Part shown: positions 50,685 to 60,798 of the stretch, piece after piece
Position numbering within the stretch: position 1 is the stretch's first letter
Layout: each line of letters begins with the position of its first letter
Source of the DNA: Bacteroides ilei
Lineage (GTDB): Bacteria > Bacteroidota > Bacteroidia > Bacteroidales > Bacteroidaceae
Reading direction: 5' to 3'
Assembly (NCBI RefSeq): GCF_900128495.1
Contig: NZ_LT635801.1
Span: 3,496,946 to 3,560,945, forward strand
Length of the DNA stretch: 64,000 nt
The notes under the pieces: model-generated
Database searches by the model: none
Seen by the model: the letters and a program-made list of their open reading frames with translations, nothing else
Told to the model about the DNA's origin: nothing
Program-made: the position numbers and the translations under genes

Positions 50685-52286
50685 ATGGCAAAGATACATT
50701 TTCGTTCTTACAATCCCAATCAAATCGTCCTTTTCCCACAAAGAATAGATGAAAATATTCCATCGGACGATCCTGTACGTATTCTGAATGCTATGGTTGA
50801 CAATCTTGACCTTAGTTCGTTCCATAAATTGTATAAGGAGTTCGGCCGTTCTCCCTATCACCCACGAATGATGCTCAAAGCTGTTTTGTATGCCTATATG
50901 AACAATATCTATTCCTGTCGTAAGATAGAAAAGTCCTTGCTGCGGGATATTCATTTCATCTGGCTTGCCGGTTATGAGAAGCCGGATTACCGGACTATAA
51001 ACCGTTTCCGTAACCGTGTTAAGGATGAGATAAACGGAATATTCACACAAATAGTCCTCATTCTGGCATCCAAAGGATTCATAAGCCTTGACGTTGAATA
51101 TGTTGACGGTACAAAAATTGAATCAAAAGCCAACAGATACACATTCGTATGGCGTAAGAACGTAGAACGTAACCGTGCCAGGCTTCTTGAGAAGATACGT
51201 ATTCTTCTACAGCAGATTGATGAGGTCGTAGCACAGGAGAATGCCGGTATTGAAAATACCGCTACCGAGTTTACCCCTTCCATGCTGGCGGATATGATAT
51301 CAGAGTTAAAAGCCTCCCTTGAAAATGCACCAGCCGCATCGGACAAGGAAGAAAAGAAAGCTAAGAAACAAAAGGTAAAGCAAATCAAGCAATTGGAATC
51401 GCACTGTGAGAAACTTGCCGAATATGACAGGCACATGAGAATACTCGGCCAACGAAATTCCTACTCCAAAACAGATTCTGATGCTACATTTATGCATATG
51501 AAGGAAGACCCTATGGGAAACGGGCAATTAAAACCGGGATATAATCTACAAATCGGAACCGAAAACCAGTTTATGGTCGATTTTGGACTCTACCCTAATC
51601 CTACAGACACTCTTACATTGATTCCTTTTGAAAATTCGTTTCATGAACGTTATAACCGTTTCCCATTAGAAGAGGTTGCCGATTCCGGTTATGGCTCGGA
51701 GGAGAACTATAGCTTTATGGAAGAAAACGGAATAGAAGCATATGTCAAGTACAATTTCTTTCATAAGGAGCAAAGAGCAGACAAATATGTGACAAATCCT
51801 TTCAAACAGGAAAACCTATATTATAACAAGGAGAAAGATTATTATGTTTGTCCCATGGGGCAACATATGAAGCGGACAGGTGTAAGGCATTCTAAAACTG
51901 AAAGTGGATATATTACAGAAAGCATTGCCTATAGGGCTGCCAGATGTGAGGGATGTCCTCTCAGATGTATGTGTTTCAGCTCAAAGTCACCAAGACGTAC
52001 CATAGAAGTCAATCAAAGGCTGAAAGAATACAAACAAAAAGCGCGTGAAAGGCTTACCTCAGAGAAAGGTATCAAACATAGAGGGCAAAGATGCATAGAG
52101 CCTGAAGCCGTCTTTGGACAAATCAAATACGACATGGGATACAAAAGGTTCAGGCATTTTGGAAAAGACAAGGTCACAATGGACTTTGCCTTCTTTGCCA
52201 TTGCTTTTAATATAAAGAAAATGTGTGCTAAAATCAAAAATCAGAAAATGACAGACAAAAATTATCAAAATATAAGGGTGGCATAA
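50685..52286 (+). CDS. IS1182-family transposase
   Basis: 533 aa, intact. An N-terminal DUF772-like region (residues 20-110: LNAMVDNLDLSSFHKLYKEF), VDGTKIESKANRYTF with the first catalytic Asp, DSGYGSEENYSF with the second, and EAVFGQIKYDMGYKRFRH with the Glu. A charged coiled-coil insert lies near 180-250. Four cysteines at CPMG...CEGCPLRCMC (about 397-440) suggest zinc binding. It probably moves the 1.84-kb element. Confidence 0.93.
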   Translation: MAKIHFRSYNPNQIVLFPQRIDENIPSDDPVRILNAMVDNLDLSSFHKLYKEFGRSPYHPRMMLKAVLYAYMNNIYSCRKIEKSLLRDIHFIWLAGYEKPDYRTINRFRNRVKDEINGIFTQIVLILASKGFISLDVEYVDGTKIESKANRYTFVWRKNVERNRARLLEKIRILLQQIDEVVAQENAGIENTATEFTPSMLADMISELKASLENAPAASDKEEKKAKKQKVKQIKQLESHCEKLAEYDRHMRILGQRNSYSKTDSDATFMHMKEDPMGNGQLKPGYNLQIGTENQFMVDFGLYPNPTDTLTLIPFENSFHERYNRFPLEEVADSGYGSEENYSFMEENGIEAYVKYNFFHKEQRADKYVTNPFKQENLYYNKEKDYYVCPMGQHMKRTGVRHSKTESGYITESIAYRAARCEGCPLRCMCFSSKSPRRTIEVNQRLKEYKQKARERLTSEKGIKHRGQRCIEPEAVFGQIKYDMGYKRFRHFGKDKVTMDFAFFAIAFNIKKMCAKIKNQKMTDKNYQNIRVA

Positions 52287-52411
52287 GCCATCTACAGCAC
52301 ATTATACCACCAAAGGCATGGACATAGGAAAAACATAAATCATACTCTATGAAAAATGGCAAAACGATGATTATATAACGAAAAAGAGGATGCATCATTT
52401 TTGACACATCC

Positions 52412-53681
52412 TCATTTTGATTTTTTCCCGAATTCTGGATCTATTTTCAGTAAAGCTGTTACGGCAAAGGTAGCTGTACAGCATACCATAATCCAGATGA
52501 AGAAATTCCGGTAGCCTAATGTCTCTTGAAGCCATCCGGCTATCATTCCGGGTAGCATCATACCTAGTGCCATGAATGCTGTACAGATGGCATAATGGGC
52601 TGTGGAATGTGTTCCCCGTGAGAAATAGATCAGGTACAGCATGTAGGCGGTAAATCCAAAACCGTAACCGAACTGTTCGATGAAGATGCATACATTAATC
52701 CAGAAAAAGGGAGTGTGCTGGAAACAGCTCAGGTATACATAGACCAGATCGGGCAGGGATATTGCCCATACCATGGGCCAGAGCCATTTGCTCAGTCCGT
52801 CGCGTGCCACGGCTATTCCTCCCAGAATTCCTCCCAGGGTAAGTCCGATGATTCCTACCGTTCCCTGGACAATACCTATCTGTTCGGTCGCCATACCCAA
52901 ACCTCCCTTTTCAATCGGGTCGAGCAGGAAAGGGATACCCATTTTTGCCAACTGGGCTTCCGGAAGACGGTAAAGCAGCATGAAGAGAATGGCGATTCCG
53001 ACCTGTTTTTTTCCGGAAGAATGAACCGAATGTCATCAGGAATTCAGTTATCAGATTTCTGGCCGAAACGTGGCTTGCAGGTCGGTCGCTTGCCGGGCGA
53101 GGCAGGATAAAGGCATGGTAGAGCCAGAGAGCAATGAAAATACCTGCCATGAGAAAGAAAGTGATGCTCCAGGAATAGGGGATGTTTCCGCTGCTCTTTT
53201 CCAGATAGCCTGCCAGCATGATGAGCAGGCCTTGTCCTGCTATATTGGCTATGCGGTAGAATGTGCTCCGGATACCTACGAAAAAGGCTTGTCCGTGACT
53301 GTCAAGTCCGAGCATGTAGAAACCGTCGGCAGCAATGTCGTGGGTGGCAGAGCTGAAAGCCATCAGCCAGAATACGGCTAAGGTTGTCTGGAAGAAATGA
53401 GTGGCGGGTATTGTAAAGGCAATTCCGGCCAATCCGGCTCCTATCAGCAGCTGCATGCTTATAATCCACCAGCGCTTGGTGCGCAGCAGGTCTACAAAGG
53501 GGCTCCACAAGGGTTTGATAACCCAAGGGACGTTCAGCCAGCTGGTATAAAGGGCTATATCGGTATTTGAAATACCCATTTTCTTGTACATGACCAATGA
53601 TAGGGTCATGACTGCAATATAAGGGAGCCCTTCGGCAAAGTAGAGCGAAGGGACCCATAACCATGGTGAATGTTTTTTCAT
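52412..53681 (-). pseudogene. AmpG-like MFS permease with a one-base frameshift
   Basis: Two overlapping frames: residues from 53681 (MKKHSPWLWVPSLYFAEGLP...FFRKK) to about 53000, and the C-terminal half to the stop at 52412 (VGIAILFMLLYRLPEAQL...). The break is in a run of seven Ts (53006-53012; A7 on the coding strand). One A fewer (A6) restores FFRKKQVGIAILFMLLYRLP as a single 12-helix protein. The N-terminal half has the AmpG/MFS motif. The function would be uptake of muropeptides. The right end of the IS1182 copy is at its stop codon. Alternatives: sequencing error, or a phase-variable tract. Confidence 0.8.
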
Positions 53682-53717
53682 GTTGTTTTCACTTTAAAGC
53701 TGTTCCGGGAAAGGTTG

Positions 53718-55031
53718 TCAGTAAAGCTTACGTATGTCGGCACCTTCGTAATAGTGGAGTAGGATTTCATTGTAATTGTATCCTTGTTCACCCATGACGG
53801 CGGCACCTATCTGACAGAGTCCGACCCCATGTCCCCATCCGGCTCCGGTCAGTTCGAACCATTCTGGGATACCGTCCGGATCAAGCGGCCCTTTGTCGAC
53901 AACGAAAGCAGAGCTGAAAAGATGCGTGTCTGAAAGGGTCCGGCGGATTTCAAGCTCTTTCCCGATAACCATTTCTTTCTCTGTTCCCATAATCTTCAGT
54001 TTGGAGATACGTCCCGATTTACCACGTTCTACAGGAATCAGGTCGAGTATATGTCCGTAGTCATTTTTTGTATTGGAACGGATCAGTCCGGCAAGTTCGT
54101 CCTGCGTATAATGGACTTTCCAGCGGTAAAAGTCGGTAGTTTCCTGGTCGTAGTTGTTCAGTATTTGCGAGATAACAGCTTTATCGTTGGTATTGCAGAA
54201 GCTTTCAGGACTGGTACGTATCCATTTCCCCGCTTCTTCTTCATTGGTTAGGTCGGGAACCTGTTTGTTGTCATTGCTGTCACGTATGCTGCTCAAGTAA
54301 GGATAATCTTTGTTTTCCCAGCATGTGCTGAACAGTTCCGTAACACCGCCGCAACATTTTGAGAAGCGGGCGTCACAGATGCTGTTGTTATACATGAGAA
54401 CCTGTCCTCGGGTCGCTTTTACGGCATCGGCTACGGCCCGGTTCGATGCCATGGTGATGCCTTGGTAACGTTGACAGTGGTCATCGGCGCAGACATCAAA
54501 GATAGTATGGTCTTCACGGTCATACCAGCGGATATATTCTGTATCCGTTTTGATAAACGAAAAGAATCCTGTATCATGCTTGCTCATAGCCTTCCGTTTT
54601 TCAATCTGTGCCAGCAGCCAGCTTCGGGAAATGACGGCATGTGCTTTCAGAAATTCTAGGGAAGAGGTGGCGCTCATTTCCGAGGAGATTACACTTATCA
54701 GGTAGTCTTCAGCCGGAAGAATATTGATGGCGGTGATTTTCCCTTCATCGACAACCAGTTTCAATGTTCCACTGAAAATTTGTGTTTCCTGCCGTTCCCA
54801 GTGGAAGTTGATGCCTATGGTTACATCGTATAGTGAAAAAGAAGCATTGTCTTCAAGTGGGGTAAAAGTAAGCTCGCGGTATATATTCCCGTTCCAGCGG
54901 ATACCACCTTCGTCGAATGAAACGGCTTGGTCACCGGATACGGTTTCTCCTTTTGCCAGGAAACGTGCGTTTAGGGTAAAGTGAATTTCTTGGGCGTTGA
55001 CAATCCCTACACTTATTTCGGGTTCCTTCAT
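53718..55031 (-). CDS. SpoIID/LytB-domain protein
   Basis: 437 aa. SpoIID core around residues 105-420: LPAEDYLISVISSEMSATSS with the catalytic Glu in SSEM, LKAHAVISRSWL and, near the end, ELTGAGWGHGVGLCQIGAAVMGEQG. In Firmicutes SpoIID is a lytic transglycosylase that acts on peptidoglycan strands stripped of stem peptides. No signal peptide is obvious in the N-terminus (MKEPEISVG), so its location is unclear. Next to the AmpG-like permease and GT/DUF4922 genes, it suggests peptidoglycan turnover and recycling. Confidence 0.88.
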   Translation of the reverse strand: MKEPEISVGIVNAQEIHFTLNARFLAKGETVSGDQAVSFDEGGIRWNGNIYRELTFTPLEDNASFSLYDVTIGINFHWERQETQIFSGTLKLVVDEGKITAINILPAEDYLISVISSEMSATSSLEFLKAHAVISRSWLLAQIEKRKAMSKHDTGFFSFIKTDTEYIRWYDREDHTIFDVCADDHCQRYQGITMASNRAVADAVKATRGQVLMYNNSICDARFSKCCGGVTELFSTCWENKDYPYLSSIRDSNDNKQVPDLTNEEEAGKWIRTSPESFCNTNDKAVISQILNNYDQETTDFYRWKVHYTQDELAGLIRSNTKNDYGHILDLIPVERGKSGRISKLKIMGTEKEMVIGKELEIRRTLSDTHLFSSAFVVDKGPLDPDGIPEWFELTGAGWGHGVGLCQIGAAVMGEQGYNYNEILLHYYEGADIRKLY

Positions 55032-55042
55032 GTTCGTTTATC

Positions 55043-57454
55043 TTATTTTTTGTAAGCAACTTCGTTATATATCTGCAGAATATCTGCCGGAGTCAGTTTG
55101 TCAAAATCTTCCTTTCGTGGAGTGACCAGTATCCCAGCCATGTCGAGTGCACCCGGGCTGACCAGTATTTGTCTGTCACCTTCAGCCGTATAACATGCGG
55201 GACGATGTTTTTCGCGTGGAAAATAGGCAATGGTAAAACCTCGTTTTTCATCCATCCAGGCAAAAAGGTTGTAACGCGGCTCGGGTTCATTCCCGTGCAT
55301 CGGCAGAGATTTCAGATACCTGTCAATCAGTCCAGAGTCGGTTTCTGCTGTATGGTCGGTTATAAAGGCGTGGATAGGGCATATATAACCGTTTATGGAA
55401 TAACTGCAGCAAGTATTGCCGTTTTCTGTCCTGACTTCCTCCTGTAATGTGGCTGTCTCCATCAGACTGTTCCATTGCCGGATGAAAGGTATGTCATGTT
55501 TGCGGGCGGCCTGGAAATGAAAATGATCGGGAGCTGAAGCCCCACATTTTGCTCCGTTATAGAAAAGGGCATAACCTTTTTCAAAGTTGTTTTCCAGCCA
55601 TGATACCAGTCTACCAGGCAACTGGCGGTCGGTTTTGTCGGCCAGTGTCTGCCATTGATGCTTCTCACTGGAGATGGTCAGGTGTCTCGGCAGTATAGGA
55701 TATGGGTTGACGCGCAGGATGAACGGCTCGTCGAGGCTGATGGTCAGTACATCCTGTTCGGCCGGTTTGTTATCGAGGCAGAGGAAGCAGGGACGGGCCT
55801 CAATAGTCTGTTTGTCGAGTTTGGCACAGGTAGAGACTGCACGGGCTGGATTGAACTGCACTTCAATGGTACATCCTTCTATCTCCATGTTGCGTATCTG
55901 TATATTGTCTAGAGCATTGTAATTGTTCCGGGCAATATCCCAGTGTGCCAGTTGCCGGTTGAAAAATTTTCTTCCTGCCGGTTCTTCTTTCGGCATAGCT
56001 TGCCGGATGCTGATTTCCAGGGTACGTAGACTATCTTTATAGGCATTGTTCCGGTTAATTTTGTCGATACTTAGTGCTGCATCTGAGTTTCCTTCCCAGC
56101 GCCGGCAGAGGTAGAGGACATCATAGATACGTCCAATATGGTATTCGCGTGAAAAGGCCAGTCCCAACGCATAATCTTCTCCGTAGCTGGTATTCGGTAC
56201 CCGGATACGGCGGAGCAATGGAGTAAAGAATGCCCGTGGAGCACCCAATCCGTTTATACGGAGGGCATTGTTATGTCCGTTTTCATCGGTCCATTCCTTA
56301 TGGTCGATTACTCCGGGGGGGAGTGTATTCAGAGAGAAGTCGGTCATCCGGTAGGAACCGATAACCATAGCGCATTTTTCAGTATGGAATTTGTTGATTA
56401 TGGTCTGTAAGGTACTCCGGCTGCTATAGAGATCGTCGCTGTCGAGCTGTACGGCAAATCTTCCGCATTGCGGGTGATTGATACCGAGGTTCCAGCATCC
56501 TCCGATACCCAGATCCTTTCTTTGGGGAATGATATGGATGACTTTGGAATCTGATTTATAGCGGTCAATGATTTCAGTAGTCCCGTCGTCCGAATGATTG
56601 TCGATAATAATCAGATTGAATGGGAAATCAGTCTCCTGTTCAAGGACCGACTTGATGGCATCTTCGATGGTACGTACACGGTTGCGTACAGGAATAATGA
56701 CAGACGCTTCATTATCGAAATTCCCTTCTGTAATGTCTATGATTTTTTTCCCAGGAGTAAGATAAGCGCCGATACGTTTCAGATAATGGGTGAATACCGC
56801 TTCACGTTCAATCTGTACTGCCCGGTTTCTGGGGTTGACATAATCGAACTGTTTTTCTCCCGATTTACGTACGTCCTCTTCTATTTCGGTATAGAGATAT
56901 TCACGGATATGTGTAAGACGGAATGATTCGGAGAGTGCCAGACGGACGGCATAAAGGGCCGAGAACTCGTAATCAGGTTCTGTTCCGATTGTGTCAAGCG
57001 CTTTACGGAAAGCCTCTGTACGGAAAAGAATGACTGAGCCGAAATCGAAATCGTCACGTACACTTCCCGGTTGGTAATCGGTTACCGGGTGAGGTTGTTG
57101 TTTCTCTTCTATCAGCTGGTAGTGGTCGGAATAGACCATTCCACATTCCGGAGCGGATAGATAGTCGGTCATGCGTTCCAGGGCCATGTATCCCAGATTC
57201 AGGGTCTGGAGTTTGGTATAGACCAGCAGGCCGGGTGTCTGCGTAAGCGAAGCAATTTTTCTGAACGTTGCCGTAGAGGTCAGAGAGCCTACAGGCAGAG
57301 ATTTGCATCCTTGGGGTGGGGCAGTTGGGGTATTCCCCGGTTGTGTCAGAAGATAAACATCCTTTACACAAGGACATGCAAGCAGATCTTCTATTGTTTT
57401 ATTTTGTTGTGTTTCACCTTTGTAAGGTATAAAACATGTAATAGTTTTATTCAT
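55043..57454 (-). CDS. GT2-type glycosyltransferase fused to a DUF4922/HIT-like domain
   Basis: 803 aa. A GT-A-like N-terminal part (1-235) contains YSDHY (about 109). A clear second GT2 domain (about 248-460) has [17 protein letters not shown] and the DXD-type QLDSDD (336-341). The C-terminal DUF4922 region (about 500-803) has PCFLC (555-559), [12 protein letters not shown] and [12 protein letters not shown] with a HIT-type HFHFQ (644-648). The last motif fits GalT/ADP- or GDP-sugar phosphorylases. A nucleotide-sugar phosphorylase and a glycosyltransferase in one chain is odd. It starts at 57454 and the SpoIID gene follows 11 bp later. Confidence 0.82.
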   Translation of the reverse strand: MNKTITCFIPYKGETQQNKTIEDLLACPCVKDVYLLTQPGNTPTAPPQGCKSLPVGSLTSTATFRKIASLTQTPGLLVYTKLQTLNLGYMALERMTDYLSAPECGMVYSDHYQLIEEKQQPHPVTDYQPGSVRDDFDFGSVILFRTEAFRKALDTIGTEPDYEFSALYAVRLALSESFRLTHIREYLYTEIEEDVRKSGEKQFDYVNPRNRAVQIEREAVFTHYLKRIGAYLTPGKKIIDITEGNFDNEASVIIPVRNRVRTIEDAIKSVLEQETDFPFNLIIIDNHSDDGTTEIIDRYKSDSKVIHIIPQRKDLGIGGCWNLGINHPQCGRFAVQLDSDDLYSSRSTLQTIINKFHTEKCAMVIGSYRMTDFSLNTLPPGVIDHKEWTDENGHNNALRINGLGAPRAFFTPLLRRIRVPNTSYGEDYALGLAFSREYHIGRIYDVLYLCRRWEGNSDAALSIDKINRNNAYKDSLRTLEISIRQAMPKEEPAGRKFFNRQLAHWDIARNNYNALDNIQIRNMEIEGCTIEVQFNPARAVSTCAKLDKQTIEARPCFLCLDNKPAEQDVLTISLDEPFILRVNPYPILPRHLTISSEKHQWQTLADKTDRQLPGRLVSWLENNFEKGYALFYNGAKCGASAPDHFHFQAARKHDIPFIRQWNSLMETATLQEEVRTENGNTCCSYSINGYICPIHAFITDHTAETDSGLIDRYLKSLPMHGNEPEPRYNLFAWMDEKRGFTIAYFPREKHRPACYTAEGDRQILVSPGALDMAGILVTPRKEDFDKLTPADILQIYNEVAYKK

Positions 57455-57505
57455 AATTTTATATATTTATAGAGACAAAGATAGGGAATATATCTTATTT
57501 TTCTC

Positions 57506-57513
57506 TAACTTTG
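57506..57513 (+). promoter_or_regulatory. -7 box of the rlmN run
   Basis: TAACTTTG, 29 bp before the rlmN ATG at 57543. Confidence 0.5.
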
Positions 57514-57542
57514 TACGCTAATTGTATAGAAACAATAATAAA

Positions 57543-58586
57543 ATGGGTGAGATGAAAGTTCCTTTGCTCGGCAAGACCTTGTCTGAATTACAGACAATTG
57601 TACATGATCTGGATATGCCTAGATTTACGGCGAAACAGATAGCTTCATGGCTGTATGAAAAGAAGGTCGGCTCGATTGACGATATGACAAACCTGTCGGT
57701 AAAGAACCGTGAGCGCCTGAAAGAGGATTATGAAGTAGGAGCAAATGCTCCTGTACATGAGATGCGTTCTGTTGACGGTACGGTCAAGTATTTGTTCCGT
57801 ACTCCCGAAGGTGATTATATCGAATCGGTCTATATACCTGATGAGGACCGTGCTACACTATGTGTATCTTCACAGGTGGGCTGTAAGATGAACTGCAAGT
57901 TCTGCATGACAGGAAAACAGGGATATACCAATAGTCTGACTGCGACACAGATTCTGAATCAGATCTATTCAGTCCCGGAACGTGATACGTTGACCAATGT
58001 GGTTTTCATGGGAATGGGTGAACCATTCGATAATCTGGATGCCGTGCTCCGTGCGCTGGAAATACTGACAGCCGATTATGGCTATGCCTGGAGTCCGAAA
58101 CGTATCACCGTATCTACGGTGGGCTTGCGTAAGGGACTGGAGCGTTTCCTGGAGGAGAGTGACTGCCATCTGGCCGTCAGTCTACATTCACCTTTCCCGG
58201 CACAACGTCAGGAACTGATGCCGGCCGAGAAAGCTTTTTCGATAACCGAAATCATTGAGATTCTCCGTAGGTATGATTTCAGTAAACAACGTAGGCTTTC
58301 ATTTGAATACATTGTTTTTAAAGGAGTAAATGACAGCCTGATTTATGCGAAGGAGCTTATCAAATTGCTTCGGGGGTTAGATTGCCGTATTAACCTGATC
58401 CGCTTTCATGCCATTCCAAATGTGGACTTGGAAGGTACGGATATGGATTCGATGATAGCTTTCCGTGACTATCTGACTCGTCATGGTATTTTTGCCACCA
58501 TCCGTGCGTCGCGTGGCGAAGATATATTTGCAGCTTGCGGCATGCTTTCTACAGCCAAGCAACAGGCGGAAAAAAAGAAAGAATGA
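57543..58586 (+). CDS. rlmN: 23S rRNA (adenine2503-C2)-methyltransferase
   Basis: 347 aa from ATG 57543 (MGEMKVPLLGKTL); a start at 57552 is also possible. Radical SAM enzyme that methylates A2503 of 23S rRNA (and A37 of some tRNA). The cluster motif CKMNCKFC, GMGEPFDN and the catalytic Cys in the late AACGMLS fit RlmN (rather than Cfr). First gene of a plus-strand run to the window end. Confidence 0.94.
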   Translation: MGEMKVPLLGKTLSELQTIVHDLDMPRFTAKQIASWLYEKKVGSIDDMTNLSVKNRERLKEDYEVGANAPVHEMRSVDGTVKYLFRTPEGDYIESVYIPDEDRATLCVSSQVGCKMNCKFCMTGKQGYTNSLTATQILNQIYSVPERDTLTNVVFMGMGEPFDNLDAVLRALEILTADYGYAWSPKRITVSTVGLRKGLERFLEESDCHLAVSLHSPFPAQRQELMPAEKAFSITEIIEILRRYDFSKQRRLSFEYIVFKGVNDSLIYAKELIKLLRGLDCRINLIRFHAIPNVDLEGTDMDSMIAFRDYLTRHGIFATIRASRGEDIFAACGMLSTAKQQAEKKKE

Positions 58587-58615
58587 AACCATTAATACTA
58601 TAAATTATAAATATT

Positions 58616-59677
58616 ATGAAACGTTTTGCATTTTATTTGAGTTTTGTGCTGGTTGTACTGGTGCTGGCTTCCTGCAAGAACAAAGAAGGGAAGGGAATTT
58701 TTACTCCAAACTCAAGCGGCCGTCCTTATGAAGTACTGGTGGTGGCCGATGATAAATGCTGGATGAGTCCCGACAGTGCTCTATACCATGTTTTGGATAC
58801 CGATGTTCCGGGATTGCCGCAATCGGAGCGTTCGTTTGCGATATCTCGTATACGTCCTGCCTATTATGACCGTAGTATGCGTTTGTTCCGTAATATTATC
58901 ATTGTAGACATCAACCCGAAGTTATATACACAGACTAAACTGAAATATGCCCGGGACGTTTATTCCGCTCCTCAGATGATTATGACTATCCAGTCTCCCA
59001 ACCAAGAGGATTTTGCCGATTTCCTGTCGAAGAACGGCCAGTTGGTGGTAGATTTCTTTACCCGGGCTGAAATGAACCGGGAGGTGAAACTGCTGGAGGA
59101 AAAGCATAACAAGGTTATTTCTGCCAAGGTAGGAAGTATGTTTGACTGTGATATCTGGATGCCACTTGAGATGCAGTCATATAAACAGCAGGATAATTTC
59201 TTCTGGGCTTCAAGTAATCTGAATGACTTGAATTTCGTGATGTATACTTTCCCGTATACTGATAAGGATACATTTACCAAAGCTTATTTCATTCATAAAC
59301 GTGATTCGGTGATGAAGATCAATCTGCCGGGTGAACGTGAGGGTATGTACATGCAGACTGCCGATTCTATGTTTGTTGAAGCAAGAAGTATTTCGGTAAA
59401 AGGTGATTACGCTTTTGAAGTCAAGGGCTTGTGGGAAATGAAGAACGATGCGATGGGAGGTCCGTTTGTATCGCATATGCGTGTTGACCGTGCTAACGGC
59501 CGTGTTGTAGTGGTTGAGGGTTTCGTATTCTTCCCGTCAGGAAAGAAACGTGACAAGATCCGGAAGTTGAATGCGGCTCTTTATACATTGAAGTTGCCTT
59601 CAGAAAAGGAAGTGTCGGAAATACCGGTCGACAAACATTTCACGGAAGAAAAGATAGATACTACTAAAGTGAAATAA
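58616..59677 (+). CDS. DUF4837-family lipoprotein
   Basis: 353 aa with a lipoprotein signal (MKRFAFYLSFVLVVLVLASC, Cys20). Mature region with RPYEVLVVADDKCWM and VDINPKLYTQTKLKYARDVY fits DUF4837 as I recall. Unknown function, Bacteroidota-specific. 29 bp after rlmN and 22 bp before pdxA. Confidence 0.85.
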   Translation: MKRFAFYLSFVLVVLVLASCKNKEGKGIFTPNSSGRPYEVLVVADDKCWMSPDSALYHVLDTDVPGLPQSERSFAISRIRPAYYDRSMRLFRNIIIVDINPKLYTQTKLKYARDVYSAPQMIMTIQSPNQEDFADFLSKNGQLVVDFFTRAEMNREVKLLEEKHNKVISAKVGSMFDCDIWMPLEMQSYKQQDNFFWASSNLNDLNFVMYTFPYTDKDTFTKAYFIHKRDSVMKINLPGEREGMYMQTADSMFVEARSISVKGDYAFEVKGLWEMKNDAMGGPFVSHMRVDRANGRVVVVEGFVFFPSGKKRDKIRKLNAALYTLKLPSEKEVSEIPVDKHFTEEKIDTTKVK

Positions 59678-59699
59678 CCAGTAATAAAGAATTAGATAA

Positions 59700-60797
59700 A
59701 TGGAAAATGACAAGATAAGAGTGGGTATCACTCACGGAGACATCAATGGAATCGGATATGAGGTCATTCTGAAGGCTTTTTCAGATCCGGGTATGTTGGA
59801 TTTGTGTACACCGGTCATTTACGGCTCTCCCAAAGTGGCGGCATATCATCGTAAGGCTATGGATATCCCGACCAATTTCAGTATAGTATCTTCTGCTGCT
59901 GATATACAGGACGGGCGTGTCAATATTGTAAACTGTACGGATGAGGAGCTGAAGGTAGAACTGACCAAGCCTACAGAAGAAGCGGGGCGCGCTGCTCTGG
60001 CCGCTTTGGAAATGGCTTTGCGGGATTATAGGGAAGGCTTGTTTGACGTATTGGTGACAGCTCCGATCAATAAGCATACCATTCAGTCGGATTCTTTCCA
60101 TTTCCCGGGACATACCGAATATATAGAGGAAAGGGTAGGAAATGGTGAAAAGGCTTTGATGATTCTTCTGAAGGGAGATTTCCGTGTGGCTCTTGTTACA
60201 GGACATGTGCCGGTGAGTGAGATTGCGAAAGATCTGACCAAGGAACTGATCATGGAAAAAATCGCTATTTTCCATAAGTCCTTAAAGCAGGATTTCGGTA
60301 TTGATAATCCGCGTATCGCTGTTTTCTCCCTGAATCCTCACGCCGGTGATAACGGACTGATTGGTTCGGAAGAACAGACTGTCATTGTTCCGGCTATGGA
60401 AGAGATGATCAGAAAAGGGATCCAGTGCTTCGGCCCTTATCCGGCCGACGGTTTTATGGGATCAGGAAACTATCGTCTGTTCGATGGCATTCTTGCCATG
60501 TATCATGATCAGGGCCTGGCTCCGTTCAAGGCTTTGGCTATGGACGAAGGGGTAAATTTTACAGCTGGTCTTCCTATTGTCCGTACATCTCCGGCTCATG
60601 GTACAGCCTATGATATAGCAGGTCAGGGTATAGCGTCGGAAGACTCGTTCCGTCAGGCTATTTATGTAGCAATCGATGTATTCCGTAACCGGTGTATTGA
60701 AGAGGAAATCAATGCCCATCCGTTACGGAAGCAATATTACGAGAAACGTGATGACAGTGATAAATTGAAACTGGATACAATAGAAGAAGAGGATTGA
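59700..60797 (+). CDS. pdxA: 4-hydroxythreonine-4-phosphate dehydrogenase
   Basis: 365 aa. Oxidises 4-phosphohydroxythreonine in pyridoxal-phosphate synthesis (DXP-dependent route). Seen: ITHGDINGIGYEVILK at the N-terminus, TAPINKHTIQ, FPGHTEYIEER with a metal His, ALVTGHVPVSEI, NPHAGDNGLIG, AMYHDQGLAPFKALAM with another metal His, and TSPAHGTAYDIAGQG with the third. The next gene starts 1 base after its stop. Confidence 0.95.
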   Translation: MENDKIRVGITHGDINGIGYEVILKAFSDPGMLDLCTPVIYGSPKVAAYHRKAMDIPTNFSIVSSAADIQDGRVNIVNCTDEELKVELTKPTEEAGRAALAALEMALRDYREGLFDVLVTAPINKHTIQSDSFHFPGHTEYIEERVGNGEKALMILLKGDFRVALVTGHVPVSEIAKDLTKELIMEKIAIFHKSLKQDFGIDNPRIAVFSLNPHAGDNGLIGSEEQTVIVPAMEEMIRKGIQCFGPYPADGFMGSGNYRLFDGILAMYHDQGLAPFKALAMDEGVNFTAGLPIVRTSPAHGTAYDIAGQGIASEDSFRQAIYVAIDVFRNRCIEEEINAHPLRKQYYEKRDDSDKLKLDTIEEED

Positions 60798-60798
60798 C

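Larger units (their letters stand above)
50572..52413 (+). mobile_element. IS1182-family insertion sequence
   Basis: 1.84 kb with one transposase ORF. The ends are related inverted repeats, GAGGGTGTGTCAAAA (50572-50586) and, as complement, GAGGATGTGTCAAAA (52399-52413), each able to fold into a hairpin (50572-50597 and 52386-52413) next to a T- or A-run. The elements abut the nitroreductase gene and the stop of the AmpG-like permease. No clear direct target repeat was found: the flanks AAATAAAA and ATTTTGAT are inverted to each other. Boundaries are good to a few bases. Confidence 0.75.

Noticed and set aside
52412..53681. Two separate permease genes
   Set aside because: The halves join to one 12-helix MFS protein once a single base is removed from the T7 tract; the second half has no signal of its own.
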